64,000 bases of DNA from Cerrena zonata (lineage: Eukaryota; Basidiomycota; Agaricomycetes; Polyporales; Cerrenaceae): contig JASBNA010000077.1 in NCBI GenBank assembly GCA_038087015.1, forward strand, positions 62,001 to 126,000, written 5' to 3'. The position numbers and the translations under genes are program-made. This document shows, piece by piece, positions 21,887 through 33,059 of the stretch. The number at the start of each line of letters is the position of its first letter. The stretch's first letter is position 1. The notes under the pieces are model-generated. The model had not been told where the DNA came from and searched no databases. It saw nothing but the letters and a program-made list of their open reading frames with translations.

Positions 21887-24738
21887 CCTTTGCTGTAAAC
21901 TTTTTGGAAATCCTAAGGCAGAGTGCCCTAAAGTGTTTTACAAACTTTTAGGCATTCTGCCTTGCCTTTTCGATTTGTGTTATGTAGGGCAGACTGCCTA
22001 TATGCTTAGTCATCTCTACAGGGCCCAGTGTATTGCCTAATAGGGTATATAGGCCCTATTTGGGCGCTTTTTTTGCGAATTGGCAGGCTCACCTCTGTTT
22101 GCTTACAAATCTGGTTCCACAGCCACATATATACTTTCTAAATTGGGTAGGTGGCCCTGGGGTGGGTGGCTGTGGCTACTACTCACCTTCCGCTTACTGT
22201 GGGCGCTTATGTCAGCACCCCCTATTGCCTATTTGGGAAAGTGGTTTGGGATAGGGTGGGGGATGGTGCAGGGGTCTATACTAAGCATTAGAACATGTAC
22301 TAGGGGGTAAAAGAACAGCATTTTTACGCTGAATCCATATCTGAAACCCCCATGTCATTTGGATAAGAACTGGGAGAGTTATGACAGAAATAGTAGGTAT
22401 AAATCGATAAAAGGGGGGTTGTAATTGAAATAGGGTAGGAAGGAGCGGTCAGAATATTAAGCAGAGCTAGTATGCTCCTCTACTATGTTGGGAAAGGGTG
22501 TGTACAAGATCCCAGGTCGATTGAATAAGAACTGCATGTCCTGTATTTGGAATACCCCCAAAATGCGAAATTAGGGGGGTACCCTAGGCTATTGGTGGGG
22601 AACCAGCTATCCCCTTGACTATCAATGATAATAAGTTCGAGATATAGTATGGGGAAGCTCATATTCCAGTCCGCTTGGCATCAGCACAATGTATGGGTAT
22701 GCTATGGTCGAAATATTTTAGTTAGGTACCAGGAGGAGAACATCTATTGTATCTTCTGCTCTAATGGATAGAATATTCTGTAATACTCATATTATGTTGG
22801 AATATACTATCTTAGGTGGTAACCGGCACCGCTTTGTGATAAAATCAATACTGAGTGATAGGGGGAGGAGGAGGAGGGATGGGATGGGCCAGTAATATGA
22901 CGTGTCAGAGCGTGTTTATACGCGTCAGGATTGCTGCTGGACGTGTCAAATATGCAGGAAATGATATATACCAATTGGCTTGGTTATCAGATATGAAATG
23001 GTAGAGGGGGAGGGAAGGTACCCCTGGGGAGGGGGAGGAGGTGCAGATATTTGTATCTCACCAACCCCTACACCAATGGGGCCCTACTTCTGGATATTGA
23101 GAGTTCTAATATATACTGGATGATATCTAGGATTACAGAGCTGCAGGTAAGGAGGTACCCCTATAAATCCTCTCCCAATATACCCCTATTACTGCATGCA
23201 AACCAGCATACACCCACCCAAAGACATATAGAGCAACATTCATGGAGAAAGAAGACTGCTTATGGAGGTTTTCAAGTATCCCTCACAGTTCTATCCAGCT
23301 GCCCTGGCCATAGGACATACTTTTTGTTAACACTAGGGTTAGTGTACCCTACATGCAAGTTTCACTCAAATTGCAATTCTCTAAGACACTCCTTCCTCTA
23401 TACCATTGGTCAGGCTGGAAGTTCTATAATGGTGGCTGGGGATTCGGGAAGTACTTACTGTCCCTCATCCAGGCTATCCCCCCTCATGTTATTTGGTCTA
23501 GTAGTAAGACCTGTAGGTCCCAAAAGAGGTGCAATTTGGGGTATTTCTGAGTCAGGAGAAGAGGGGGGATGGGTCGCATTTTGGAGAGTCACCTCTATGT
23601 CTGAGGACAAATGGAGGGACCAAACTGGAGTACTCTCTATGGGCTATAGACACAAGAAAACCGCTCATTAATATCATAAGTATATCCCTGGCAATTGTGG
23701 ACACAAAAATAGCTTTTTCACCCATATTCCACAAAGTGGTTAAGCTATATAGGTCCAACCACTGGTATTTAGGGCTTACGGAGCTACATACCTCTAGAAG
23801 GATACTACATCTATACTTGTACCAGCCAGACTACCCATAGAGCCTTCCCTTCCAAAGTTATTTGAGTATATGTGGAGGTAATAGCCTATTTTCGCATTTT
23901 TCACCCTATTAAAGAGGTATTAGTATGAGGGATGATTCTATGAAGATGTGGATGGGAATATGGGCCTCCCCATACTATATCTCGAACTTATTATCATTGA
24001 TAGTCAAGGGGATAGCTGGTTCCCCACCAATAGCCTAGGGTACCCCCCTAATTTCGCATTTTGGGGGTATTCCAAATACAGGACATGCAGTTCTTATTCA
24101 ATCGACCTGGGATCTTGTACACACCCTTTCCCAACATAGTAGAGGAGCATACTAGCTCTGCTTAATATTCTGACCGCTCCTTCCTACCCTATTTCAATTA
24201 CAACCCCCCTTTTATCGATTTATACCTACTATTTCTGTCATAACTCTCCCAGTTCTTATCCAAATGACATGGGGGTTTCAGATATGGATTCAGCGTAAAA
24301 ATGCTGTTCTTTTACCCCCTAGTACATGTTCTAATGCTTAGTATAGACCCCTGCACCATCCCCCACCCTATCCCAAACCACTTTCCCAAATAGGCAATAG
24401 GGGGTGCTGACATAAGCGCCCACAGTAAGCGGAAGGTGAGTAGTAGCCACAGCCACCCACCCCAGGGCCACCTACCCAATTTAGAAAGTATATATGTGGC
24501 TGTGGAACCAGATTTGTAAGCAAACAGAGGTGAGCCTGCCAATTCGCAAAAAAAGCGCCCAAATAGGGCCTATATACCCTATTAGGCAATACACTGGGCC
24601 CTGTAGAGATGACTAAGCATATAGGCAGTCTGCCCTACATAACACAAATCGAAAAGGCAAGGCAGAATGCCTAAAAGTTTGTAAAACACTTTAGGGCACT
24701 CTGCCTTAGGATTTCCAAAAAGTTTACAGCAAAGGCTG
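21884..24738. mobile_element. Foldback core element, long form (P1 core)
   Basis: The ends are CAGCCTTTGCTGTAAAC and its complement, the point at which sequence shared with the P2 core begins and ends. Arms of ~770 bp flank a ~1.3-kb unique spacer (22656-23966). The spacer contains a 206-codon plus-strand frame (23051-23671) without recognisable domains. No transposase is visible, so mobility would depend on another element. Because the surrounding sequence is itself palindromic, true target duplications cannot be read. Confidence 0.75.
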
Positions 24739-24983
24739 GATTTGTACCTACATGATGAGCTCTTCATCCCACTGAGCTTCCAAATCACGGATCGCCTTGG
24801 TTTTCACTCGTCAATCCCCATATTTGACTTCGACATATAGTGCTGGAATTTCTTGACCAGGATAACGAGATTTCCATTTGACATGTTGTGCGTGATGGAC
24901 TATGTCGAGCTTGGTATCAGTACTCAAAGTTGGATGTTGGAGTCAGGATTATACATACTTTTGAGAGCAATATTGGTAGTCAT
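24736..24983 (-). pseudogene. Inverted duplicate of the C2-NLR 5' fragment
   Basis: Exact reverse complement of 21639-21886, including the ATG, the intron and the in-frame TGA. It is part of the right arm of P1. Confidence 0.8.
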
Positions 24984-26015
24984 TATTGTAGAGATATCCG
25001 ACTTGAACTAGGTTGAGGGGAGGGTAGTAGAAGTGGGAGATGGCATGCAGTGAGACTATGAGCTACCACTATTAATTAAGCGTTACTTGCAAATCTTATA
25101 CACATGAGGCAGCAATTCGAACAAGGAAATCTGGCAATGTTTGGCACGGGCTATTCAAGGAATGGAAGCTGGACCTCTCTAAGTATGTTCGTCAAACCTA
25201 TGCGCATGACAGACGGCAATGCCCATGCTCACCAGAGAGCGTTTCGTTGTGACAGTTGGACATTGCCTTATTATCGGAGGCAGAGAACTTCGAGCATTTT
25301 TGACAACCACCGCCCCAGCTGTCCATCATGGAGAATGTTCCGTGACACAAGGGACGCTCGACCCACTAGTAGCAGAGTGCTTAGATACAAACAGGTATAA
25401 CAAAAGCCAGAGACTGTGGTCCCATCCTTGCAGGATGCGATCTGAGAAGACAGTGCCGGATAAACATATCATAGGTTTCCTCTGAATGTATAAGAATAGA
25501 TGAGGGATATCATTCAAAAGACAACACTGCCATGTATTGGTAATATTGAGCAATGCGCGAAGTAGAAACTTACGAGGTGGAAAACCAATGAGCTGCTTGC
25601 TGTGGACCGCCTGATACTTCAATTTTCGATTGAAGAAATAATGATCCCATGAATTACTGGAATAAAAAATTGTAGTTCTGATTCTGTAAGGTGTGTTGTA
25701 GAATTGCTGCAAGTTTAGATCCAATAAGATGACACTTTCAAGCTCGCTTAAAGATAGCCAGGCCAGATAGAACCTCATACCAATCACTAGGACATCTTTC
25801 AGAATCTCCTAGTGGCATCAGTACTATGATGAACGATACCTGATACCACTCCCACACCTTTCCTACTAATTTAACACCCATTGATAAGACTTGAGATCTT
25901 TTTACCACCCGAATGCGGCCAGCCCAGAACGTGGTATGTATGCACAACGAGTCGCGTTGCACAGCCAAGAGTTAATCGGTACAAACCTGAAGATTGATAT
26001 GCGACGTGAAGGTCA

Positions 26016-26730
26016 CACTGGATCGTAGCCCAAATTTTAGGCTTCATAAAAGTAAGGTCAAATTTTATAAAAAGTCTCTTACAAAACATGATTTTAAGCC
26101 CCTAAAAGTTGTCAAAAAATGCAGAATTTCAGCAAAATTTGATAAATCATAAAATCCTTGGCTAATGCAGACTTTTGTATCTAATTTTTAGACTTTAGAA
26201 ATATTGAATTTTTGTTTATTTTTTATTGGAGAAAAGTTTACTATGCAAAATTCAAAATTTTAACACACTTTTATTTCTCTAGAAATCATAATATAATTGT
26301 ATATATCAAAATAAAGTGTTATAAATAGAGAGCCTAGAGAGAAGATATAGACTACTATTGTTGGTAAATCATAGTCTCTGTCAATTATACTATCTGATAG
26401 AGATATTTAAGTATGCAATATCACTGACCTTTCCAAATTAGCAGTTTAAATTTTATATCACTTTTGGAGAAACAAAAGTGTGTCAAAATTTTGAATTTTG
26501 CATAGTAAACTTTTCTCCAATAAAAAATAAGCAAAAATTCAATATTTCTAAAGTCTAAAAATTAGATACAAAGGTCTGAATTAGCCAAGGATTTTATAAT
26601 TCATCAAATTTTGCTGAAATTCTGTATTTTTTGACAATTTTTAGGTGCTTAAAATCATGTTTTGTAAGAGACTTTTTATAAAATTTGACCTTACTTTTAT
26701 AAAGCCTAAAATTTGGGCTACGGTCCAGTG
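26016..26730. mobile_element. CACTA-type MITE E2, mirror copy of E1
   Basis: Reverse complement of E1 apart from one base eight positions from the outer end (GGTCC in place of GATCC). The inner flank is TCA and the outer flank AAA, so it has no target duplication of its own. Confidence 0.85.
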
Positions 26731-27084
26731 AAAGGAAGAAAGGTGGAGATAGATGATTACCCACCCACACTGAATCAACATCATTTTAGCACGATGGCAT
26801 GAAACGAGACACCCATCGGATATTCAGGGAATGAAGTACCCCTAGTAAGAGACTCAATACTGGGGGGTGCACAATTTGATGTGCTTCAAGTTTCTTGTCT
26901 AGAGGATATGAATTGATAGAGAATTTCGCAAGTGTGGTATGGGAGGAAGAAAATGGATGAGCGGTGAACATAAGGTCAATGGATGGTGTATCCTGAGATT
27001 GGTTTTTGCAGATTGGAGAAGACTGACAGTTTCGGTGTGGATAGAGCTCATGATGGCAGTGCGTCATGATGTAGAAGCCGTTTC

Positions 27085-27598
27085 CACCCGGACCTCACCA
27101 GTTAGTAAGCTTATTAGCTTGACATACAAGGGGGCGCTTGGCAAGCTAACTAGCTACCTACCTTCGTAAAGTCTGGTCGTATTAGATAGTTGTCTCTGGT
27201 CCCAGATAGTATAGCTTTATATGGTATTGCGAAACAGACTGTCTTTGCAGAGTTATCATAGAGAGATAAGAGGTAGTGTGACATGTTATGTCAGCAATGA
27301 CATACCATATCTGTATGTTGCTCTTTTGCCGCTTGGGCCGAGGCTCTGATGCATCATCATCATTGTCGCTAAGGACTTGGATGTTCAATAGACATTATCC
27401 CTCGGCGCTTTCGATGTCCGATGCCTTCCGTCATCCTTGCCGAGGCGTAGTGGTGCACTGGTGTTGAATACACCCCCTCCGTCCTCCTTGCCGAGGCATA
27501 GTGGTACCTTGGTGTTGAATACACTTGTCCCCACAGTGCTTACAACTTGGCGTTGAGTATAACTCACTCTCGCCGACGCTTTCGACTTGGCGTTGAGT

Positions 27599-27652
<54 letters not shown>

Positions 27653-27803
27653 CGTCCGTCATCATTGTCGTCGTTGTCGTTGTCATCGTCGTCTTCGTTG
27701 CTGTCATATTCTTCTGTTTGTTTGTTTTCTCTCTTTCTTTCTTTCTCACTCAATTAACAATGTAATTATGGAAAAAAAACATATCCTTTATATTAATCAT
27801 CTC
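27085..27803 (+). repeat. KDZ left TIR
   Basis: Inverted match to 36597-37247. It includes a (TTG)n tract of about 17 units at about 27598-27652 and a TTTC-rich tract. The passenger gene's 3' end lies ~50 bp inward. Confidence 0.85.
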
Positions 27804-28975
27804 AAACTAACATAATGAGGGTGAGAACTAGGCAGATGAAGTCATGTCTCTCTATGCACTAGCTACAGCTACACCCGACTGGGAACCACCATCATTCTGT
27901 GTATTGATAGGAGAGGTGGAGGGTCCACCTTGTGTAGCGGATGGACTACCTTGTGTAGCAGAGGGACCGCCTTGCATGTCAGTATTAAGGCGTTGCCTCT
28001 TGCGTGGTTGCACACGATGGGGTTGACCACCAGCAGGTTTGTTTGTTTGACCATTGGTGGGATTGCCTATCTGCCCATCGGCATTGTCTGGCAAGTTGGT
28101 CTCAGTGGGAGAGTCCTTCTTAGAACCTTTTTGTGGACGTTGAGACTTGCCAGAACCCGACTTTTGGGTTTGCTTTCTTGTGCTAGGCTGCCCTTCAAGT
28201 GCGAAAATGTGCTGTCCAACCAACGCTGGTGCGTTCCATTTCCTACCGCGAGTGGGGACAGTAACACCAGTAGAGGTTGTAACCGAAGGAACGACAGGTT
28301 GGGCAGGCACGTTGGTAGATGCGGAAGCGGGATCGGCAGTGGAATCGCATGTAGACTGATTAATCGTATCGGGAGTTATGATGGGTTGGGCTGGTGCTAC
28401 GCGCTCGTCGTCAGTTTGAAGAGTCCCTCTTTCTGTAGGGTTCTCGTTGAGTTTCGCCTCGTACACTGCAAGCCAGATGGCGTGCTCTTTGGCGGTGAGC
28501 TTATGGAACCGGGCGGCGCCATTAACCCATGCATTATAAAGGATTTCGAGTTGGGGGAGGGAGTGGAGATGGTGCGGAGATTCAAATTGGGAGAGTGGCC
28601 AACCTTCGCACACCACAGCAAATCGCTTTGTGATTTGGTTCTCGAAATTGGCGTAGTGCATCCGACCTAATTTGAAAGGCCGTACAGCTTCCACTACAAG
28701 AGGCATCAGAGGAAAATATATGTACACAGATGTTGGACTACTTACATAGTTTGTTGAGTATGAGAAACGAGCAACTCGCACATTTGTGGAGTATTTGCTC
28801 ATGATGATTCCACTTGATACCTAGAGGACATAGTTATAGTTTGTTAGTTTTATAATATTTTGACCCGGTGACTTACCTTCTATACTGGCAAGACAGTACG
28901 CCTCCATTTTCATGGCCATGTCGCTGAGTGGATAGTTGAAAACGGTTTCGAAGAATTGATCGACAAGGTCACCGG

Positions 28976-29690
28976 CACTGGACCATAGCCCGAATTTTGG
29001 GCTTCATAAAAGTAAAGTAAAATTTTATAAAAAGTCTCTTACAAAATATGATTTTTAGACCTAAAAAATGATCTAAAAATTCTGAATTGTAGCAGAATTA
29101 GATAAATCATAAAAACCTTAGCAAATTCAGACTTTTGTATCCACTTTTTAAAGTTCAAAAAAACTCTATTTTTTATCTATTTTTTATCAGAGAAAACTTC
29201 ATTTAGCAAAATTCAAAATTTTGATACATTTTTATTTGTCCAAAAATCATAATATAATTGTATATATTAGAATAAAGTTTCATTAATAGATAGCCTAAAG
29301 AGAAGATATAGACTACTATTCTTGATACATTATAGTCTCTGTCAATCATACTATTTGATAGAGGTGCTTAGATATATAATACTGCTGATCTTGCCAAATT
29401 AGCAGTTTAAGTTTTATATCACTTTTAGAAAAATAAAAGTGTATCAAAATTTTGAATTTTGAATACTAAATTTTTCTCTAATAAAAAATATATGAAAATT
29501 GAGCTTTTTGAACTCTAAAAACTTAATACAAAAGTCTCAATTTGCACAGATTTTTATGATTCATCAAATTCTGTTACAATTCAGAATTTTTAGATCATTT
29601 TTTAGGTCTAAAAATCATATTTTGTAAGAGACTTTTTATAAAATTTTACTTTACTTTTATGAAGCCCAAAATTCGGGCTATGGTCCAGTG
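28976..29690. mobile_element. CACTA-type MITE E3 (715 bp, TSD CGG)
   Basis: CACTGGACCATAGCCC...GGGCTATGGTCCAGTG, with CGG at 28973-28975 and 29691-29693. It sits in an exon of passenger gene A, between FHYSTA and the FFETVFNYPL block. Confidence 0.92.
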
Positions 29691-30163
29691 CGGTGGAGTA
29701 ATGAAACGGCCTCTCGTAAGCATCGGAGCTCGAACGACAAGCGAAGAGAGCTACTTCAACACCGGTACGTTGCTTTAATTGAAGTAACTGGGACATTGAA
29801 TGAGAATATGAAGTGGAAAGAAAACATGAATGCTTACCTGTTTTGTGATGCTCTCCATCGTTTTGTGAAAGTCCTGGAATGATGCGATGGGGACACTGTG
29901 TGATCCTAGTAATCGCGATTTGCATCGTTTCTCGACGTTGGGTTTTGCTTCAGCGGTAACCACTTTCTTTTGTTCAAGGGTCAAAGGTTTCCATTCAACT
30001 GATACCATCTTCGAAAGCTGTGCTGACATGTACTTTGGAGTCCTTTCCGGCAACGCTGGTGGAGTGAGTAACATATTAGAACACCTCGAAATTCAATGAT
30101 CATCAGGACCAACATACCAGTGTTGATTTGATCTGAACGCATCGAAAGGTAGACGTTCCACAA

Positions 30164-30878
30164 CACTGGATCGTAGCCCAAATTTTAGGCTTTATAAAAG
30201 TCAGGTAAAATTTTATAAAAATTCTCTTACAAAATATGATTTTCAGCACCCAAAAATTGTCAAAAAATGCAGAATCCCAGCAGAATTTGAGGAATCATAA
30301 AAACCTATGCAAATCCAGCCTTTTGTATTCAATTTTTAGAGTTTAAAAAGGCTCAATTTTAATACTTTTTTTGCTAGAGAAAATTTCACTATGTAAAATT
30401 CAAAATTTTGATATATTTTTATTTCTTCAAAAATCCTAATATAATTGTATATATCAAAATAAAGTTTCATAAATAGAGAGGCTAAAGAGAAGACATAGAT
30501 GACTGTTCTTGATAAATCATGGTCTCTATCAATTCTACTATCTAATACATGTAGTTATACATGCAATACTACTCATTTTGCTAAATTATCAGTTTAAATT
30601 TTAAATTATCTTTGGAAAAATAAATGTATATCAAAATTTTGAATTCTGCATAGTGAAATTTTCTCTAGCAAAAAAAGTATTAAAATTGAGCCTTTTTAAA
30701 CTCTAAAAATTGAATACAAAAGGCTGGATTTGCATAGGTTTTTATGATTCCTCAAATTCTGCTGGGATTCTGCATTTTTTGACAATTTTTGGGTGCTGAA
30801 AATCATATTTTGTAAGAGAATTTTTATAAAATTTTACCTGACTTTTATAAAGCCTAAAATTTGGGCTACGATCCAGTG
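30164..30878. mobile_element. CACTA-type MITE E4 (715 bp, TSD CAA)
   Basis: CACTGGATCGTAGCCC...GGGCTACGATCCAGTG, with CAA at 30161-30163 and 30879-30881. It sits in an exon of passenger gene A between AGRDINL and WNVYLSM. Confidence 0.92.
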
Positions 30879-31457
30879 CAAGTTGATGTCTCGCCCTGCA
30901 GCTGGTGTCGCGTCGAGATGGACCAGACACTCGTACCAGTACTGAGGAGTGTGTCCAAGTTTCGTGGCCAGACCTTCAGCTTCTTGCCATACGCGCCCTT
31001 GTGCTTCCTCCAAAAGCAACTTCCATTGGTCCTGCTTCTCTGTAAAAGCGTCATGACGTGCCTTTTTCTCTGCCGCTGTCAACTTGACAGCAGGCTTCTT
31101 CCGCTGGCGATACAGAACACAAGAGATGTAGAGATGGAGATTCCGATTCTGGAAGCTATAGCGATCAAGCATCGAGTGAGCTTCAGGTGAGCATTGGACA
31201 TTAGTAGGCATGTTGTCAGTAGGGAATTACTATGAGAAACGGTGACACAACACTCCAATGTGCTGGAATAACAGCACTTTTTACTTTGCTTATTCCAAAG
31301 TTCACACAATACTGGAGAGATCATGTGCATACATAGGTAACATATAGGTCAACAAGATTCAAGCAAATACAAAGCATCAAGCAGAAAATAAATGGGGGGA
31401 AGCAACAATGACAAGCAGGAGCAGGAGAAACAGACAGGCAATCCATCAGATGATCTA

Positions 31458-32815
31458 TCAGTCAGACCATCGAGTACGGACATCTGCCTCACCAGGTTTG
31501 GTGACCATCCACTTCCAGATGTACTGTGCCTCCAAGATACTCAACCCCCTCTGTGTCATGTTGGTGACAAATGCATTCATGCGTTCATCAATAGGGATCA
31601 ACTTGTCCCAACGAGCAGCAGCATATACGTCATAGATGGTCCAAAGATCTCCAGTTGAGAGTGCCAGAGAGTCAACGTACTCGTTCAAGTCCTTACCGAA
31701 ACATGGAGCGGGCAGCGTGTCCTCAGGCTTCTCCAAAAGAATCTTGACAGGTTCGCCCTATAGATTCCGAATCCACACAAATACTAAGACTAAGTCAGAC
31801 AACATGTTGGGCAAGAGAAGATACACCTACTAGTAAGAGAGTCGAGAGCGCGCAACGCCTCCAACTCGTCATCATTACTAGCAACAGATGGGGAGGGAGG
31901 TACAGCTTCGTCATCAGGCTCTCCATGCTGCTTCTCGGTGACCTGATTTGAGGAACGTGCTATTCAAAGTTAGCATGAGAGAATAGAAGCAAGTCTGATA
32001 TAATACATACCATCTACATATGGAGGGGGGGCAACAACGTGCCCAGCCTGCCTGGCATTGTCGACATTACCAGGAGCTGTGATACTAGATAGCCATTGAT
32101 GGATGGTTGCATCTACAATGGATGTGGTAGAGGGAGGAGGGGCCTAAGCATCAGTCGAACCGGAGGGCGCCTGGCCCTGACTAACGAAACCAGTTGGGAC
32201 TTGAACTTGCTGAGGGACAGCCGTTTTCTTGTACAAGCGGGGTTTAATAATCATGTAAGCCAGTGCATGAGCGAAGTCATTGAATAAGTTAAAGATTGCG
32301 CCAGGGTATTGGTCAAGATCAGAGTATGCATCGGCCCTAGTAATCACACATAATCAGCATATAGTTGAGTGTCGAAGGTAAGCCAAACTCACCAGTCTAA
32401 ATAGATGCAGGGATGTCCGCTGCAACTTTTAAGAGCAGCATAGTACTTCCGAATGCCACGAAATCGTCGGCAAACAAGATCATCGCTGAGGATGAACTCA
32501 ATCATCTCCTGCCTGGACCCCAACCCCTCTGCATTTCTGATCAATGGAAGCATATCAACAGCAATCTGGCTGTCAGTCGTGTCTCGACAATAGATACCGA
32601 TAGGAAACGTGGGTGCTTCTAAACCTTGAACAGGTGGAACTGGACAGCTGTCCGATGACGATGAGAAGTAGAGTAGTTAAGAATAGACGCAAACAGACAA
32701 ACCTGTCTACGGTCCATATTCCTGCTTGTGGTATGCCTAGTAAAATGATACGAGCCTGCTGGAGAGGCGTTGGAAGTTTGTTAGGAGGAATCAAAGATCC
32801 AGGCTGTGAAGCCAT
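31458..32815 (-). pseudogene. KDZ passenger gene B: hypothetical protein
   Basis: The minus-strand start MASQPGSLIPPNKLPTPLQQ is followed by an intron. Then come PVQGLEAPTFPIGIYCRD, RQEMIEFILSDDLVCRRF and KYYAALKSCSGHPCIYLDW, an intron, and ADAYSDLDQYPGAIFNLFND. Further exons lead to LPAPCFGKDLNEYVDSLA and ERMNAFVTNMTQRGLS, ending at 31458. The family is not recognised. An in-frame TAG at 32144-32146 (STDA-stop-APPPS) fits CAG>TAG and breaks the frame between the conserved block and the C-terminal exons. It runs head-to-head with the KDZ transposase start region and tail-to-head with gene A (~250 bp apart). It does not show the His-x-Asp pattern expected of TET/JBP, a class known to travel with KDZ elements. 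Confidence 0.6.
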
Positions 32816-33059
32816 GTTGGAGAGGCAGAGAGAAAAAGTGGGGGGTAAAGCAGCGCAGGATTTGGGTTGAAGAGATCACCGATCAATAACTGAGCTCAAG
32901 CACGCTGCATGCACATGCCATTGTACGCGCACTCAATGTTGCTCAGCTGATTGCTTCTACTCTCACTATGTCTTCTTCCTTGTGCTCAATCTAGGTTCTC
33001 TCTCCCACAACCTGTCTGTTCTGTCAGTCTATCATGTTCTATTACCCCTTCTACTGTCA

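Larger units (their letters stand above)
19892..26730. mobile_element. P1: 6.84-kb palindrome (MITE - flank - foldback core - flank' - MITE')
   Basis: The two halves are reverse complements about 23311. The arms run 19892-22654 and 23968-26730 with a ~1.3-kb unmatched centre. Every frame found in the left arm recurs exactly in the right arm. From outside in, the arms contain a CACTA-type MITE, decayed gene sequence, the 5' end of a C2-NLR gene and an arm of the foldback core. I noticed only one arm difference, next to the outer end (CACTGGATCG left, CACTGGACCG in the right arm). The outer flanks, TGA and AAA, do not match. The left MITE has a genuine duplication (TGA/TGA), so the left half is the original locus and the right half the copy. 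Confidence 0.85.
27852..31211 (-). pseudogene. KDZ passenger gene A: Agaricomycete-expanded hypothetical with two MITE insertions
   Basis: Exons on the minus strand by my reading: 31211-30879, [MITE E4], 30163-30118, 30055-29838, 29772-29691, [MITE E3], 28975-28877, 28820-28746 and 28693-27852, with GT...AG introns between. The product opens MPTNVQCSPEAHSMLDRY and has a Lys/Glu-rich helix. It then has WNVYLSMRSDQINTG and WKPLTLEQKKVVTAEAK, an HMG-box-like pattern. RTGVEVALFACRSS, FNYPLSDMAMKMEAYCL, MHYANFENQITKRFAVVCE and GWPLSQFESP follow, then a disordered Ser/Thr/Asn/Gln-rich tail with ATQGGPS repeats. I recall many Agaricomycete proteins with this block order and no known function. Excising each MITE plus one 3-bp duplication rejoins the blocks, so the gene was intact before insertion. 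A role in KDZ transposition is only inference from its position. Confidence 0.75.

Noticed and set aside
23051..23671. 206-codon open frame in the foldback spacer
   Set aside because: No recognisable domain; the diverged copy in P0 does not keep the frame open; composition resembles the rest of the element.
19892..26730. P1 as one giant CACTA transposon that moved as a unit
   Set aside because: The outer flanks are TGA and AAA, whereas the left MITE alone has matching TGA on both its sides. The unit boundary is therefore not supported by a target duplication.
31458..32815. Passenger gene B as a TET/JBP dioxygenase
   Set aside because: TET/JBP genes are known KDZ companions, but the His-x-Asp...His iron-binding pattern and the other conserved blocks were not found.
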